This document shows positions 54,197 to 63,849 of a stretch of DNA of 64,000 nt, in pieces. The translations under genes and the position numbers were made by a program. Origin of the DNA: Desulfospira sp963664655 (lineage in GTDB: Bacteria > Desulfobacterota > Desulfobacteria > Desulfobacterales > Desulfobacteraceae); NCBI GenBank assembly GCA_963664655.2, contig CAXXHM010000001.1, forward strand, positions 434,001-498,000, read 5' to 3'. The first letter of the stretch is position 1, and every line of letters starts with the position of its first letter. The notes under the pieces were generated by a model. That model was not told the origin of the DNA. It saw only the letters and a program-made list of their open reading frames with translations, and made no database searches.

Positions 54197-56440
54197 TTAT
54201 TTAAAAAAAAATTTAATATCCTCCAATATCAGATAAAGACAAGGCACAAGCCCAAGAGTTATCAGTGTGGCAAAAAAGAGACCAAACCCAAGGGATATGG
54301 CCATGGGAATCAGAAACCTGGCCTGCCAGGAACTTTCCAGGATGATGGGGGCAAGCCCGCCGCAGGTGGTTAGTGTAGTCAAAAGAATGGGCCTGAACCG
54401 CTGGATACCGGCAGCCTTGATGGCGTCTTTCACAGGCATGCCGCCTCGCACCAGCCGGTTGGCAAAATCAATGAGCACCAGCGCGTCATTGACCACCACG
54501 CCTGCCATGGCCACAATGCCGAACAGGCTCAAAAGGGACATGGCATAACCCATGATGATATGGCCGGCCACGGCCCCGATGATGCCGAATGGTATGCACA
54601 CCATAATGATCAAAGGCTGAAAATAACTTTTGAAGGGAATGGCCAGCAGGGCAAACACACAGAACAACGCCAGGATCAGGCCCTTGAACAGTGCGGACAA
54701 GCTCTCCTTGATATGGGCCTGTTTGCCCTTGAAGTCGTAAGACAGGCCCGGATACCGGCTAACCAGGGAGGGCAGGATCTCCTGCTTCATGTCCCGGATA
54801 ATATTCTCGGCCATGGACTGGGGCGTGACATTGGCCGCGACCTTAATTTCCCGCCGCCCGTTGCTGCGGCTGATCACGGTATAGGCCCTTGACTTGTTGA
54901 TTTGAACGGCATCCCGGAGCATGATCTCCCCGTTGGGGGCATTGATCACATAATTTTCAAATGCGGTTTCACAATTTCGCTCGTCCCCTGAAAGCCGCAC
55001 CCTTACGGTGATCTCGTTTCTTCCCCGCTGCAGTTTCACCGCCTCAATCCCCTGGTAGGCATGCCGGATTTTATCGGCAATGGTTCTCGGGGTAAGCCCC
55101 ATGCGAAAACCGGCAGGGGTCAGGGTGATGTCGAACTGCCGCTTTCCCTTGGCCGATCCGTCATCAATGTCAGACACCATTGAATATTCACCTAAGCGCT
55201 GGGCAAGGTCTTCACCGGCCCGGTTCAACATATCCGCATCCCGGTGGTTCAGGCTGATGGTAAGCCCCTTGCCGGAACCTGGACCGCCCCGGTTGGCTGC
55301 AAAGGCAATGCTCTCAACCCCTGGCACCGAACCGATATTTTTGCGCCAGATTTGGGTCACCCGGGAGGTGGATAAGGGACGCACCTCGGGATCGGTCAAC
55401 CAGATTCTGACCTGGATACTATTTTCATTGACCTTGGAAAAGATCCCTGTGGACAGATTTTCCTGTCCGTTTTCATCCACAGTCTTTTGGGCCGATGCCA
55501 CCAGGCGGTTTTCCACCTCACGCACCCTGGTTTCAGGCGTGCCGTAGGGCAGGTAAATTTCACAAAACGCGTAATCGGATTCAACCCTTGGAAACAGGAT
55601 AATTCCCATTTTTCCGGACTTCACATATCCCAGGGTAATCAGCAACAGGGCAAACCCCAGGGCAAACACCGTATACCGCCAGGAGAGCATGACAGACAAA
55701 AATCTGCCGTACACGGATTTAACGCTTGTTTCAAATTTTGAAGAGAACTTTGCCTGCCAGGTTTCAATAATATTCAGGGGAAAAAACAAGGGACGGTTGC
55801 CATGGCTGAGATGGGCCGGCAGAATAAACAGGCTTTCGATCAAAGAGACGGCAAATACGCAGATCACCACCAGGGGCAAGGTTTTAAACATTTTGCCGAA
55901 AATGCCCGGGATGAACATGATGGGCATAAAGGTGATCATATTGGTCGCCACGGAAAAGAATACGGGAACGGCAATGGTTTTTGCCCCCTGGATCGCTGCA
56001 TCCTTGAACTTCATGCCCTGACGCCTGCAATTATATACATTTTCCCCCACCATCACCGCATCGTCCACCACGATTCCCAAGGTAACAATAAAGGCAAACA
56101 TGCTGATCATATTGATGCTGAAATCCGTTGCAGACAAAAAGATAAAAGAGCCTAAAAATGAAATGGGGATGCCCATACTGACCCAGAAGGCCAGGCGGAT
56201 TTCCAGGAACAGGGCAAGGCACAAAAAAACAAGGGCAAGCCCGATATAGGCGTTGTTCAACAGCAGATCCGTTCTCTGGGCAAACATTTTGGACATATCA
56301 CTGACAAGGCTTAACCCAATCCCTTCTGGCAGGTCCGCATTAATGGTTGCAAGCATCTTTTTAGCTGCATCTGCCACCTGGACAGGCGTCTGTTTGCCCA
56401 CCCGGTAAACCGCAATGGTCACAGCCCGTTCGCCGTTAAA
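54197..56440 (-). pseudogene. RND (AcrB-type) efflux transporter, N-terminus missing
   Basis: About 745 residues matching the last three quarters of an HAE1/AcrB-type pump (usual length about 1030). Present: the helix 4 region with GIVVDDAVMVGENVY, porter-domain segments (ILFPRVESDYAFCEIYLPYG) and the second helix bundle with VAMAGVVVNDALVLIDFANR and TTLTTCGGLAPI. The beginning (about 290 residues) is cut where a livG-like gene starts at 56460, on the other strand. The open part looks well preserved, so the break is recent. Confidence 0.8.
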
Positions 56441-56459
56441 AGAGGAAAACTGGATTAAT

Positions 56460-56995
56460 ATGGAATCTTCGGCTTTTTTTGACGTTCAGGATCTCTCTAT
56501 CTCATTTGGCGGTATCAAGGCGCTGCAGAACATCGGCTTTTCCATTGAAAAAGGCGAGGTCTTTTCCGGGGCATGTGCATGTGGGGAAAAAACTCCTTTT
56601 CAGGCAGAGAGGAGGTGGCTCACCGGGAAAAGGTGGAGCAGATCATTGATCTTCTCGAGCTGCAGAATGTCAGGGACAAATTTGTCAGCGAGCTGCCCTA
56701 CGGGGTGCAAAAGCAGGTGGAGCTTGCAAGGGCACTGGCCCTGGAACCGGAGCTGCTTCTGCTTGATGAGCCCTGCGCCGGCATGAACTCCGGAGAGAAA
56801 CAGGACATGATCTTCTGGATCAAGGACATCCAGGATGAATTAGGGGTCACCATCCTGCTCATTGAGCATGACATGAAAATGGTGATGGATATCTCCAACC
56901 GGGTGCTGGCCATCAACTTCGGCAGCCCGATTACCCTGGGTGATCCTGAAACCGTTCAGCAGAACCCTGAAGTTCTCAAAGCCTACCTTGGGTAG
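56460..56995 (+). pseudogene. livG: LivG-type branched-chain amino acid ABC ATPase, internal deletion
   Basis: The first 35 codons (FFDVQDLSISFGGIKALQNI) are in one frame and the rest (REEVAHREKVEQII, SELPYGVQKQVELARALA, LLLLDEPCAGMNSGEK, LLIEHDMKMVMDIS) in another. Between them the Walker A and Q-loop region, about 60-70 residues of a normal LivG, has been deleted near 56560-56575. Cannot bind ATP. Confidence 0.82.
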
Positions 56996-57006
56996 GAGGA
57001 GTAATC

Positions 57007-57540
57007 ATGGCAGCGTTGCTGGAAGTCAATAATATTGAAACCTACTATGACCTGGTCTACGCCATCCGGGGCGCCTCCTTTGCCGTGGAACAGGGCTCTG
57101 TAACGGCCATTTTAGGCAATAACGGGGCCGGCAAATCCACCATTTTAAAAACGGTTCTGGGGCTCATTGACGACCAGCCGGAAAAAGGAGCGGAGAAACC
57201 AGTGGGCAGGCACCCTTTCCGGCGGAGAGCAGCAGATGCCGGCCATTGGCAGGGCACTTATGCTTCGCCCCCGGCTGCTCATCCTGGACGAGCCCTCCCT
57301 GGGCCTGTCCCCCATCCTGGTCAAGGAGATCTTCGGCATCATCCGCCAGATCAACAAAGACGGGGTGACCATCCTTTTGGTGGAGCAGAATGCCAAAATG
57401 GCCTTAAGCGTTTCCGATGACGCCCTGATCCTTGAAAACGGAAGGTTTGTGATGAAGGGGGCATCAAGGGATCTCATGGAGGACAAGGATGTAAAGGAGT
57501 TCTATCTGGGCATCCGCTCCGAGGAGTTTTGTTCACCTGA
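57007..57540 (+). pseudogene. livF: LivF-type branched-chain amino acid ABC ATPase, internal deletion
   Basis: Starts 12 bp after livG with a good ribosome site. EVNNIETYYDLVYAIRGASF and Walker A GNNGAGKST are present, then near 57185 the frame changes to QWAGTLSGGEQQMPAIGRAL, LLILDEPSLGLSPILV and LVEQNAKMALSVS. About 80-90 residues between the Walker A and signature motifs are lost. The partner permeases (LivH, LivM) and binding protein are absent. Confidence 0.82.
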
Positions 57541-57775
57541 TCACCCACTGGGTAACAATGTCGAATTTCTAAGGCCCTATGCCTTATCCCGACGACCTGG
57601 ATTTAGCTCGGCGCGAGCATGTTTTTGTTAGTGAATAGTTCGATTTTTTACGTCTGTGTGTTTATTTATTTCAACACCTGTTGTATATTTTCAACACCTA
57701 CTTTTATTTTGCATTAATATTCTGATTTCCTTCCGAGTGCTCCTGTATAACCCTGTTACCATTACCGGTTTACCA

Positions 57776-59116
57776 ATGGCCCAAACAGCAACACATAAAT
57801 TTGATGTTTACCAGCCCCGTAACCCCAAGGCAAGTGCATACTACAAATGTGTTGAAAATCACTTTGAAGATCTGGAACGGGCTTGGGACGATATGTATGC
57901 ATCCCGATATGGATTCTGGCGGACATATGTAATGACTGTAATCTATAAATATTTGGATTGCGGTGATCTTCATATGGGATTCGCCCGGGTCCGATGTGAA
58001 GAATGCGGCCATGAGTATCTCCTGGCGTACTCTTGTAAGCGCCGTCAATTCTGCCCATCTTGTCATCAGAAAAGAGTCATTGAATATGGAGAATGGTTGC
58101 TTTCCAATGTACTCAAAGATGTGCCTCACCGTCACTGGGTGTTCAGTATTCCCAAAAGGCTACGGATTTATTTTCTTTTTGACAGAAAGTTGTTGGCAAA
58201 ACTATCTATTTGTGGCTGGAAGGTTATCAAGGCATATCTGAAATCCGCCGTACCTGATGACAATGCCGTTCCCGGTGCTTCCATTTCAGTGCAGACCTAC
58301 GGTGATTTTTTAAATTTCACACCGCATCTACACGCTGTCGTTTCGGATGGCTGTTTCTCCAAAGATGGTGATTTTCATATGGGATCCGATTTTATATTGA
58401 AAGACCTGGAGAAGGTTTTCCGGCATGAAGTTCTTAAAATGCTCAAAAAAGAAGGAAAGATAACGGATGCCGTCATCGAAAACATGCTTTCATGGCGCCA
58501 CAGTGGTTTTCATGTTTATATCGGGGATAGAATATACGCTTCGGATCAGACGAGCCTTGGTAATCTGGCCCGGTATGTCGTCCGGGCCTGCTTTTCCCAG
58601 GAACGTATGATTTATATCCCGGCGGAAAAATCAGATGACTATACTGCAAAAGTTATTTATACCTCCAAAGATCAAAAGTCCCGGAAAGTTTTTAATGCAC
58701 TGGACTGGCTGGCAAGGCTGGTGACGCATATCCCCAACCGATATGAACAGACTGTGAGGTACTACGGTTTTTATTCAAACAAATCCAGGGGGCTTAGAAA
58801 AAAAGCCGATACAGACGATAACATTCCGACCGTTATTCCAAATGATATGTCTTCCAAAGAATCCCGACAAAACTGGGCACGCCTGATCCAGAAAATTTAT
58901 GAAGTAAATCCTCTAATCTGCCCTAAGTGCTTTGGTTCTATGAAAATTATCTCTTTCATTGAGAATTTTGAAGTCATCGAAACAATATTGCGCCATCTTG
59001 GGCTTTGGGACATCCGCAACCATGATCCTCCCAATGTAAATTCTTCGGATACCATACCTGAACTTTTATATGACTATTCAGATTCCCAAATCCCGGCATT
59101 TGGCTATTGGAACTGA
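57776..59116 (+). CDS. IS91-family transposase, copy 3
   Basis: 446 residues from the ATG at 57776. The same features as copy 2: CEECGHEYLL, CKRRQFCPSCHQKR, HUH site TPHLHAVVSDG, LARYVVRA with the likely catalytic Tyr, and RYYGFYSNKSRG. All positions expected for activity are kept, so this copy may still be mobile. Confidence 0.9.
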   Translation: MAQTATHKFDVYQPRNPKASAYYKCVENHFEDLERAWDDMYASRYGFWRTYVMTVIYKYLDCGDLHMGFARVRCEECGHEYLLAYSCKRRQFCPSCHQKRVIEYGEWLLSNVLKDVPHRHWVFSIPKRLRIYFLFDRKLLAKLSICGWKVIKAYLKSAVPDDNAVPGASISVQTYGDFLNFTPHLHAVVSDGCFSKDGDFHMGSDFILKDLEKVFRHEVLKMLKKEGKITDAVIENMLSWRHSGFHVYIGDRIYASDQTSLGNLARYVVRACFSQERMIYIPAEKSDDYTAKVIYTSKDQKSRKVFNALDWLARLVTHIPNRYEQTVRYYGFYSNKSRGLRKKADTDDNIPTVIPNDMSSKESRQNWARLIQKIYEVNPLICPKCFGSMKIISFIENFEVIETILRHLGLWDIRNHDPPNVNSSDTIPELLYDYSDSQIPAFGYWN

Positions 59117-59269
59117 TTTTTTTGTTAGCCTTGCGGGGTTTCCGGTGAGGTCTGTCCAAAAACAGCCTAAAAGATAGTTGCTCAGCTTTTTTTCAGTGAA
59201 TCAGATCCAATTTTTTGTTTTGTTCGTTCCAAGCTTTCTTTTTATCCTTACGACCGTTTTGACACCAAA

Positions 59270-59319
59270 GCCCAAGCCGGGCAAGGCCACAACATGTTGT
59301 GGCCTTGCCCGGCTTGGGC
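59270..59319. repeat. 50-bp perfect palindrome, IS91-family copy 3
   Basis: Arms GCCCAAGCCGGGCAAGGCC and their exact complement around ACAACATGTTGT, 154 bp after the transposase stop. Homologous in place to 49488-49537 and 20804-20855 but different in arm sequence. Confidence 0.9.
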
Positions 59320-59354
59320 CATATTTCAAACATAATCATCTTTTTCAAACATCC

Positions 59355-59430
59355 TTCATACTTTGCTTGACGAAAAGCGTCTTCCTATCCTATTCATACT
59401 TTGCTTGACGAAAAGCGTCTTCCTATCCTA
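59355..59430 (+). repeat. Tandem 38-bp duplication of the IS91-family right end
   Basis: Two identical units beginning TTCATACTTTGCTTGACG and ending CTTCCTATCCTA. Each contains the GACG...CGTC mini-hairpin and the terminal TTCCTATCC. The other copies have one unit. Confidence 0.9.
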
Positions 59431-59836
59431 CATGGCCCGGGGGGAAAAGCTTAAATTAAGCCAAGAATACATTACACCCCAGGGCTGGTCCATGGAATGC
59501 CGGATCAATGCTTCAGACCCGGATGACAACTTTATGCCGTCCCCTGGAGAAATTGAGTCTGTCTTTTTCCCGGGAGGCTTAGGGGTCAGGCTGGATACCC
59601 ACATCCATGACCGATATCTGGTAAGCCCCTACTACGATTCCCTGATCGGCAAGCTCATTGTCCATGCCAAAGACCGGCCAGCAGCCATTCGCCGCATGCA
59701 GCGGGCCCTGGACGAGTTCCGGATAACCGGGATTGCCACGACCATTCCTTTTTTTAAAAAAGTGTTTAAAAATCAGGCGTTTCAAGATGGAGACATTACC
59801 ACGCATTTTTTGGAAAGGATGAAGGAAGAGGGTTGA
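59431..59836 (+). pseudogene. accC: Biotin carboxylase (AccC-type), C-terminal fragment
   Basis: The last ~135 residues of an acyl-CoA carboxylase biotin carboxylase subunit: LSQEYITPQGWSMECRINA, FMPSPGEIESVFFPGG, VRLDTHIHDRYLVSPYYDSL and IGKLIVHAKDRPAAIRRMQR. The ATP-grasp domain (about 310 residues) has been cut off by the IS91-family element; no start remains. Confidence 0.85.
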
Positions 59837-59875
59837 AGACGGGGAAAAAAGAAAATTGAAAAATCGGGAGGAAAA

Positions 59876-60658
59876 ATGACAGATCAAGAAAGCCTGTGGC
59901 TTCAGGATATGACCTGGCAGGAGGCTGAAAAGATGATGGAAGAGAGCAGAAAAACCATTCTGATTCCTGTGGGAAGCACGGAACAACACGGGTATCACCT
60001 GCCTTTGGGTACGGACACCATGGTGGCGGTTGACCTTGCCCAAGAGGCTGCTAAAAAAGCCCATGTCCCGGTTGCCCCGCCCATCTGGTTCGGGTGGAGC
60101 CCCCATCATATGGTCCTGGCCGGAACCATCACGGTCCGGCCTGAAATTTTGGCGGAACTTGCCTTTGACATCATATCCTCCCTGTCCTGCCACGGGTTTG
60201 AAAATTTTGTACTCATCAACGGCCACAGGATTGTCAACATCACTTGGCTGCAGATCGCTGCGGAAAAAACCAGGCGCGAACTTCATGTCAATCCGGTTAT
60301 TTTTGATCCTGCCTATATGTCCAAGAGCATCATCAAAGACATGGGATGGGGAAGCGTGGGGCATGCCGAGGAAATCGAAACCTCCCAGATGATGCACTGC
60401 CGTCCGGCCCAGGTTAAAATTGACCGGGCCGTGGACCATCCCCAAACTCCGCAAAGTCTTTACAGCGTGGACCCGGCCTTTGACGGGGACACCTTGTGCT
60501 ATGTTCCTTCCAGCCCTGAGCAAATGAAGGAGCTTGCCAGGACATCCGGCGGTACTTCTGGAGAGCCCACCAAGGCGTCCGCTGAAAAAGGGAAATTCTA
60601 TTTTGACCACCTGGTGACAAGGCTGGTTCAGGTTGTCGAGAGTCTGAAAGCTAAATAA
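59876..60658 (+). CDS. Creatininase-family amidohydrolase
   Basis: 260 residues, preceded by GGGAGGAAAA. Metal-binding motifs of the family are visible: IPVGSTEQHGYHLPLGTDT near 32, FVLINGH near 115, and GHAEEIETS near 163. Family members cleave cyclic or linear amides (creatinine, formamides, mycofactocin precursor). Directly follows the carboxylase fragment, so it may once have been part of a carboxylase-containing operon. No hint of the specific substrate. Confidence 0.87.
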   Translation: MTDQESLWLQDMTWQEAEKMMEESRKTILIPVGSTEQHGYHLPLGTDTMVAVDLAQEAAKKAHVPVAPPIWFGWSPHHMVLAGTITVRPEILAELAFDIISSLSCHGFENFVLINGHRIVNITWLQIAAEKTRRELHVNPVIFDPAYMSKSIIKDMGWGSVGHAEEIETSQMMHCRPAQVKIDRAVDHPQTPQSLYSVDPAFDGDTLCYVPSSPEQMKELARTSGGTSGEPTKASAEKGKFYFDHLVTRLVQVVESLKAK

Positions 60659-60686
60659 TGCATGTCCAGGCCCGGCACTCTGGATA

Positions 60687-60783
60687 TAACGGTCACGGAC
60701 CGTCTTTGGTTATCCAACTAAGATCAGCCCAAAACGAAGGTTGAAAGTTTTTTTAGAACCTTAGTGAGACTTTCTTATAAAAA
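60687..60783 (+). repeat. Structured intergenic repeat, copy D
   Basis: Starts TAACGGTCACGGACCG: compared with copy C (TAACGGCCACGGGCCG) both arms of the first hairpin have changed together (CGGCC/GGCCG to CGGTC/GACCG). Continues TTTGGTTATCCAAC, then AAAACGAAGG and GAAAGT...ACTTTCTTATAAAA. It lies between the creatininase and MaoC genes, 30 bp after the former. Confidence 0.75.
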
Positions 60784-60816
60784 AAATTTTATAGGCCCAA
60801 AAAGGAGGACAAAAAC

Positions 60817-61248
60817 ATGACTGCCCAACTGACAACATTCAACGATCTTACGGTTGGACAGAAGGCTTCACTAACAAAAACGATCAGTGAAGAAGATCTG
60901 TCCCATTTTATTGCCATCACCGGTGATACCAATCCTTTGCATGTTGACGACGCATTTGCCGAGCAAACATTTTTCGGTCAAAGAATTGCCCATGGGATGC
61001 TTTGTGCTTCTTTGTTTTCAACCCTGGTGGGGTTGCATATCCCCGGTATCGGTGCGATTTACAAATCCCAGACCCTGGAATTTGTCCGTCCTGTTTTTAT
61101 CAAAGACACACTTACCGCCTGGTTTGAAATTGTGGAAATTGACACAGAAAAAGAAGAGATTTTCATAAAAAGCTGGATCGAAAATCAAAATGGGGAAATC
61201 GTGATTAAAGGCAACACCGTTACGAGTTTGCTAAGGGGGCTGAAATAA
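60817..61248 (+). CDS. MaoC-like (R)-specific enoyl-CoA hydratase (PhaJ-like)
   Basis: 143 residues after AAAGGAGG. Hot-dog fold with hydratase motif 2: FIAITGDTNPLHVDD near 30-45, then RIAHGMLCASLFSTLVG near 59-75. The catalytic Asp (in GDTNPLH) and His are both present. It hydrates trans-2-enoyl-CoA to (R)-3-hydroxyacyl-CoA. Alone between the repeat copies D and E. Confidence 0.88.
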   Translation: MTAQLTTFNDLTVGQKASLTKTISEEDLSHFIAITGDTNPLHVDDAFAEQTFFGQRIAHGMLCASLFSTLVGLHIPGIGAIYKSQTLEFVRPVFIKDTLTAWFEIVEIDTEKEEIFIKSWIENQNGEIVIKGNTVTSLLRGLK

Positions 61249-61305
61249 GGAACTCGGAAAAAATAAATCCTCCTTTTTACAAAAATTAATTATAGTGGGT
61301 AAACC

Positions 61306-61322
61306 CCCCGGCTTTGCCGGGG
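61306..61322. other. Short GC-rich hairpin
   Basis: CCCCGGCTTTGCCGGGG, a 7-bp stem with a 3-nt loop and no T-tract, 58 bp after the MaoC stop. REP-like, or a weak terminator. Confidence 0.4.
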
Positions 61323-61384
61323 AGACTCCCAGAGTTTGACATTTATGGGGAGTATCCTCTTTCCTAAAATCCTGAAAAGGCGTT

Positions 61385-61444
61385 CCTTTCTCGTTGTGGA
61401 CCAATGCTTGGTTGGGTAACCAAAGGCGGTCTGTGGCTGTTATT
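61385..61444 (-). repeat. Structured intergenic repeat, copy E (partial, inverted)
   Basis: The reverse complement reads AACAGCCACAGACCGC, CTTTGGTTACCCAACCAAGC and TCCACAACGAGAAA, matching the first half of copy C; the GAAAGTCT hairpin is missing. It starts right at the stop codon of the sigma-54 activator gene, like copy C at the RHS stop. Confidence 0.7.
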
Positions 61445-63672
61445 CAGGCGAAAAGAATTTCTTTTGAAATGCCGAGTTTTTTCATCCGATAGCGAAGCGT
61501 CGAAGGATGCATGCCTAAAATTTTTGCTGCCCCCTTGGGGCCGCGGACCCGCCCGTTGGTTTGTTCGAGAATTTTTACAATATGGGCCCGTTCCATTTCA
61601 CTTAAGCTCATATCTTTCTCAGGCGTATTTTTTTTAACGGGAATTTCCCTATAAAGTAACTTTGAAAGATCTTCCCCGTGCAATTTATTTCCCCGGTTTA
61701 TGATGACGGCACGTTCAATGAAATGTTCCAACTCCCGTACATTACCAGGCCAGTCATATTCTTTTAATTTATTAAGCTGCTTTTCTCCTGCCAGTTCAAT
61801 TTTTTTTCCGGTTTTCACGCTGTATTTTTTGACAAAAAAACGGACAAGCAGAGGGATGTCCTCTAAGCGTTCACGAAGGGGGGGGATTCTAAAAAGAAAA
61901 ACTTTTAACCGGTACCAAAGATCCTGGCGAAACTTCCCCTGCTTGATTTTTTTTTCAAGATCCTGATTGGTGGCGGCAATGATACGAACATCGGTTTTAT
62001 TCGTTTTTGTTCCCCCCAAACGCTCAAACTCTCCGTTTTCCAGCACCCGGAGCAGTTTGGGCTGTACGTTTATGGGTATTTCTCCGATCTCATCCAAAAA
62101 TATGGACGTGCCGTCTGCAAGATCAAAGCGGCCCTTCTTCTTTATGAGCGCGTCCGTAAAAGCGCCTTTTTCATGCCCGAAGAGTTCATTTTCGATCAAA
62201 TTGTCGGGGAGGGCCGCACAATTAACCTTGATCATGGGGCGGTCTTTGCGCAGGCTCATACCATGAATGGCCTGGGCAACCAATTCTTTGCCGGTACCGG
62301 TCTCGCCAAGGATCAAGACATTTGCATCGGTCGGGGCCGCTTCCTGAATTTCTGAAAATAATTTTTCAATAGCAGGGCTTTTGCCGATGAATTCATTTAA
62401 GCTTTGTGAATGTTTGATTTCTTCTTTAAGGTAACTATTGTCGGACGCTAAAGTGTTTTTTAAGGATTTTATTGTTTTATAGGCCTTGATTAAATCTTTT
62501 TCCCTGTTTTGCCGTATGATTGCATTGCCCATGATTTCCCCAAGCAGCTTGAGGCGCTGTATTAATTTTTCGGGCCACTTTCGGTAAGTGGAAGTCGATA
62601 CTATGGAAATGCCTCCTGTAACAGATCCACCTACGGAAAAGGGAGCGATTATTATGGATTTGGCGCCTGATTTCTTAAAAGCGTTTTTCAACCCTGCTTC
62701 ATCCCGGGGAATACTATCCGGGTGTTCGTAATGTATAACCTCTCCCTGGAGCAAAGTATTCCAGGGAAGGTGGGATACATTGCCGGAAAATGAGTCTGCC
62801 AGGGCCTGCTTATCGATATTCTTATGTTTGTTGGGCCAGACTACGGTGGGATAGAAAAAGGTTTTGTCGTCGTTGAGCAGCCAAAGGGCGGACCGGTCTC
62901 CATTAAAAAAAATACAGATGCGGCCGATTGCCGAATAAATGGTCTCGTCTAAATTTTTGATATTCGGGTTAATAATGGTTGATGATGTTTCCGATATCAG
63001 TTGCTCGAACTTTAAAAGAATATTATTTTGTCCGAGGCGTCCTTCAGTTTCCATTATATAGGTCAGGGTTTCTCCAAAAAAAGAAATTTGATCCACCTCG
63101 TCTTTGGAAAAGCAACGGTTCGCGTCAGGCGAAAAGAAAAAAAAGGCCCCGACCGCTTTATTAAGTATCAGCAAGGGCAATACCACAAGAGAATGGATGC
63201 CTTTGCCAACAAGATATTCATTCCAAAAGTTCTCATCCTTTAAATTGCCTTCTTCGTGTGGAACAACAATTGTTTCTCCTGCGAGTATCTTATTCAATAT
63301 CCAACGATGAATATTCTTGCCGATTATTTCCTGAACCATTGCAGCGTTAAAGGCATTATAGGAGTACAGGGGTTCAAGGGTTCCCATCTTATCTGAAAAG
63401 TATGCAAAAACAATGGAATGAATATCGAAAAGCTCCCCAAACTGTCTGATCGCTGTTTGGATATTGTTGTCAAAGTCCCAGGCAGGTGAAGAAAAAAAGT
63501 TGGGATCTATTCGAAAATTTAGGTTGTTGTCTTCCAATCTGGTTTTTGCCATGCAATGAACCGGAGCATAATTTCCTGTCTCTTCATTCCCAAAATAAGA
63601 CAAAAGATCAATATTTTTAGGTCGTTTGAAAGCACGGTCCAAAATATTTTTTATTTGCATACTCTTACCCAT
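61444..63672 (-). CDS. GAF-domain sigma-54-dependent activator (FhlA-like)
   Basis: 742 residues from the ATG at 63672 (AGGAAGG upstream). Two GAF-like sensor domains (about 75-210 and 230-395), a coiled linker, then the AAA+ domain: Walker A GETGTGKE near 455, the sigma-54 loop as GAFTDA (a known variant of GAFTGA), Walker B GTSIFLDEIGEIP and the arginine-finger region WPGNVRELEHFIERA. A Fis-type helix-turn-helix is at the C-terminus (AAKILGMHPSTLRYRMKKLG). It activates a sigma-54 promoter in response to a small molecule; target not evident, perhaps the genes upstream of it. Confidence 0.93.
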   Translation of the reverse strand: MGKSMQIKNILDRAFKRPKNIDLLSYFGNEETGNYAPVHCMAKTRLEDNNLNFRIDPNFFSSPAWDFDNNIQTAIRQFGELFDIHSIVFAYFSDKMGTLEPLYSYNAFNAAMVQEIIGKNIHRWILNKILAGETIVVPHEEGNLKDENFWNEYLVGKGIHSLVVLPLLILNKAVGAFFFFSPDANRCFSKDEVDQISFFGETLTYIMETEGRLGQNNILLKFEQLISETSSTIINPNIKNLDETIYSAIGRICIFFNGDRSALWLLNDDKTFFYPTVVWPNKHKNIDKQALADSFSGNVSHLPWNTLLQGEVIHYEHPDSIPRDEAGLKNAFKKSGAKSIIIAPFSVGGSVTGGISIVSTSTYRKWPEKLIQRLKLLGEIMGNAIIRQNREKDLIKAYKTIKSLKNTLASDNSYLKEEIKHSQSLNEFIGKSPAIEKLFSEIQEAAPTDANVLILGETGTGKELVAQAIHGMSLRKDRPMIKVNCAALPDNLIENELFGHEKGAFTDALIKKKGRFDLADGTSIFLDEIGEIPINVQPKLLRVLENGEFERLGGTKTNKTDVRIIAATNQDLEKKIKQGKFRQDLWYRLKVFLFRIPPLRERLEDIPLLVRFFVKKYSVKTGKKIELAGEKQLNKLKEYDWPGNVRELEHFIERAVIINRGNKLHGEDLSKLLYREIPVKKNTPEKDMSLSEMERAHIVKILEQTNGRVRGPKGAAKILGMHPSTLRYRMKKLGISKEILFA

Positions 63673-63849
63673 CGTTTTGCCTTCCTTATTCTTTGAATTC
63701 TAACAAGTTAAGTCTGGATTGTTTTTGGATCATGAACAATATTTTGCGCAAAGTCAATTTTTTTAAAATGATTTAGTCGGCATAAAGGATTCAGTATGAC
63801 ATTGGTGAGAGCTTAATTTGCTGAAATATCCATAATTTTAAGTGGCAAA

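Larger units (their letters stand above)
57616..59430 (+). mobile_element. IS91-family element, copy 3, with a duplicated right end
   Basis: The left end is aligned with copy 2 (GCATGTTTTTGTTA); the transposase is intact; the right end TTCCTATCC occurs twice because the terminal 38 bp are tandemly repeated (59355-59392 and 59393-59430). It separates the livF pseudogene from a biotin carboxylase fragment and truncates the latter. Confidence 0.82.

Noticed and set aside
61306..61322. GC-rich hairpin considered as the terminator of the MaoC gene
   Set aside because: No T-tract follows on either strand, so it is listed only as a hairpin.
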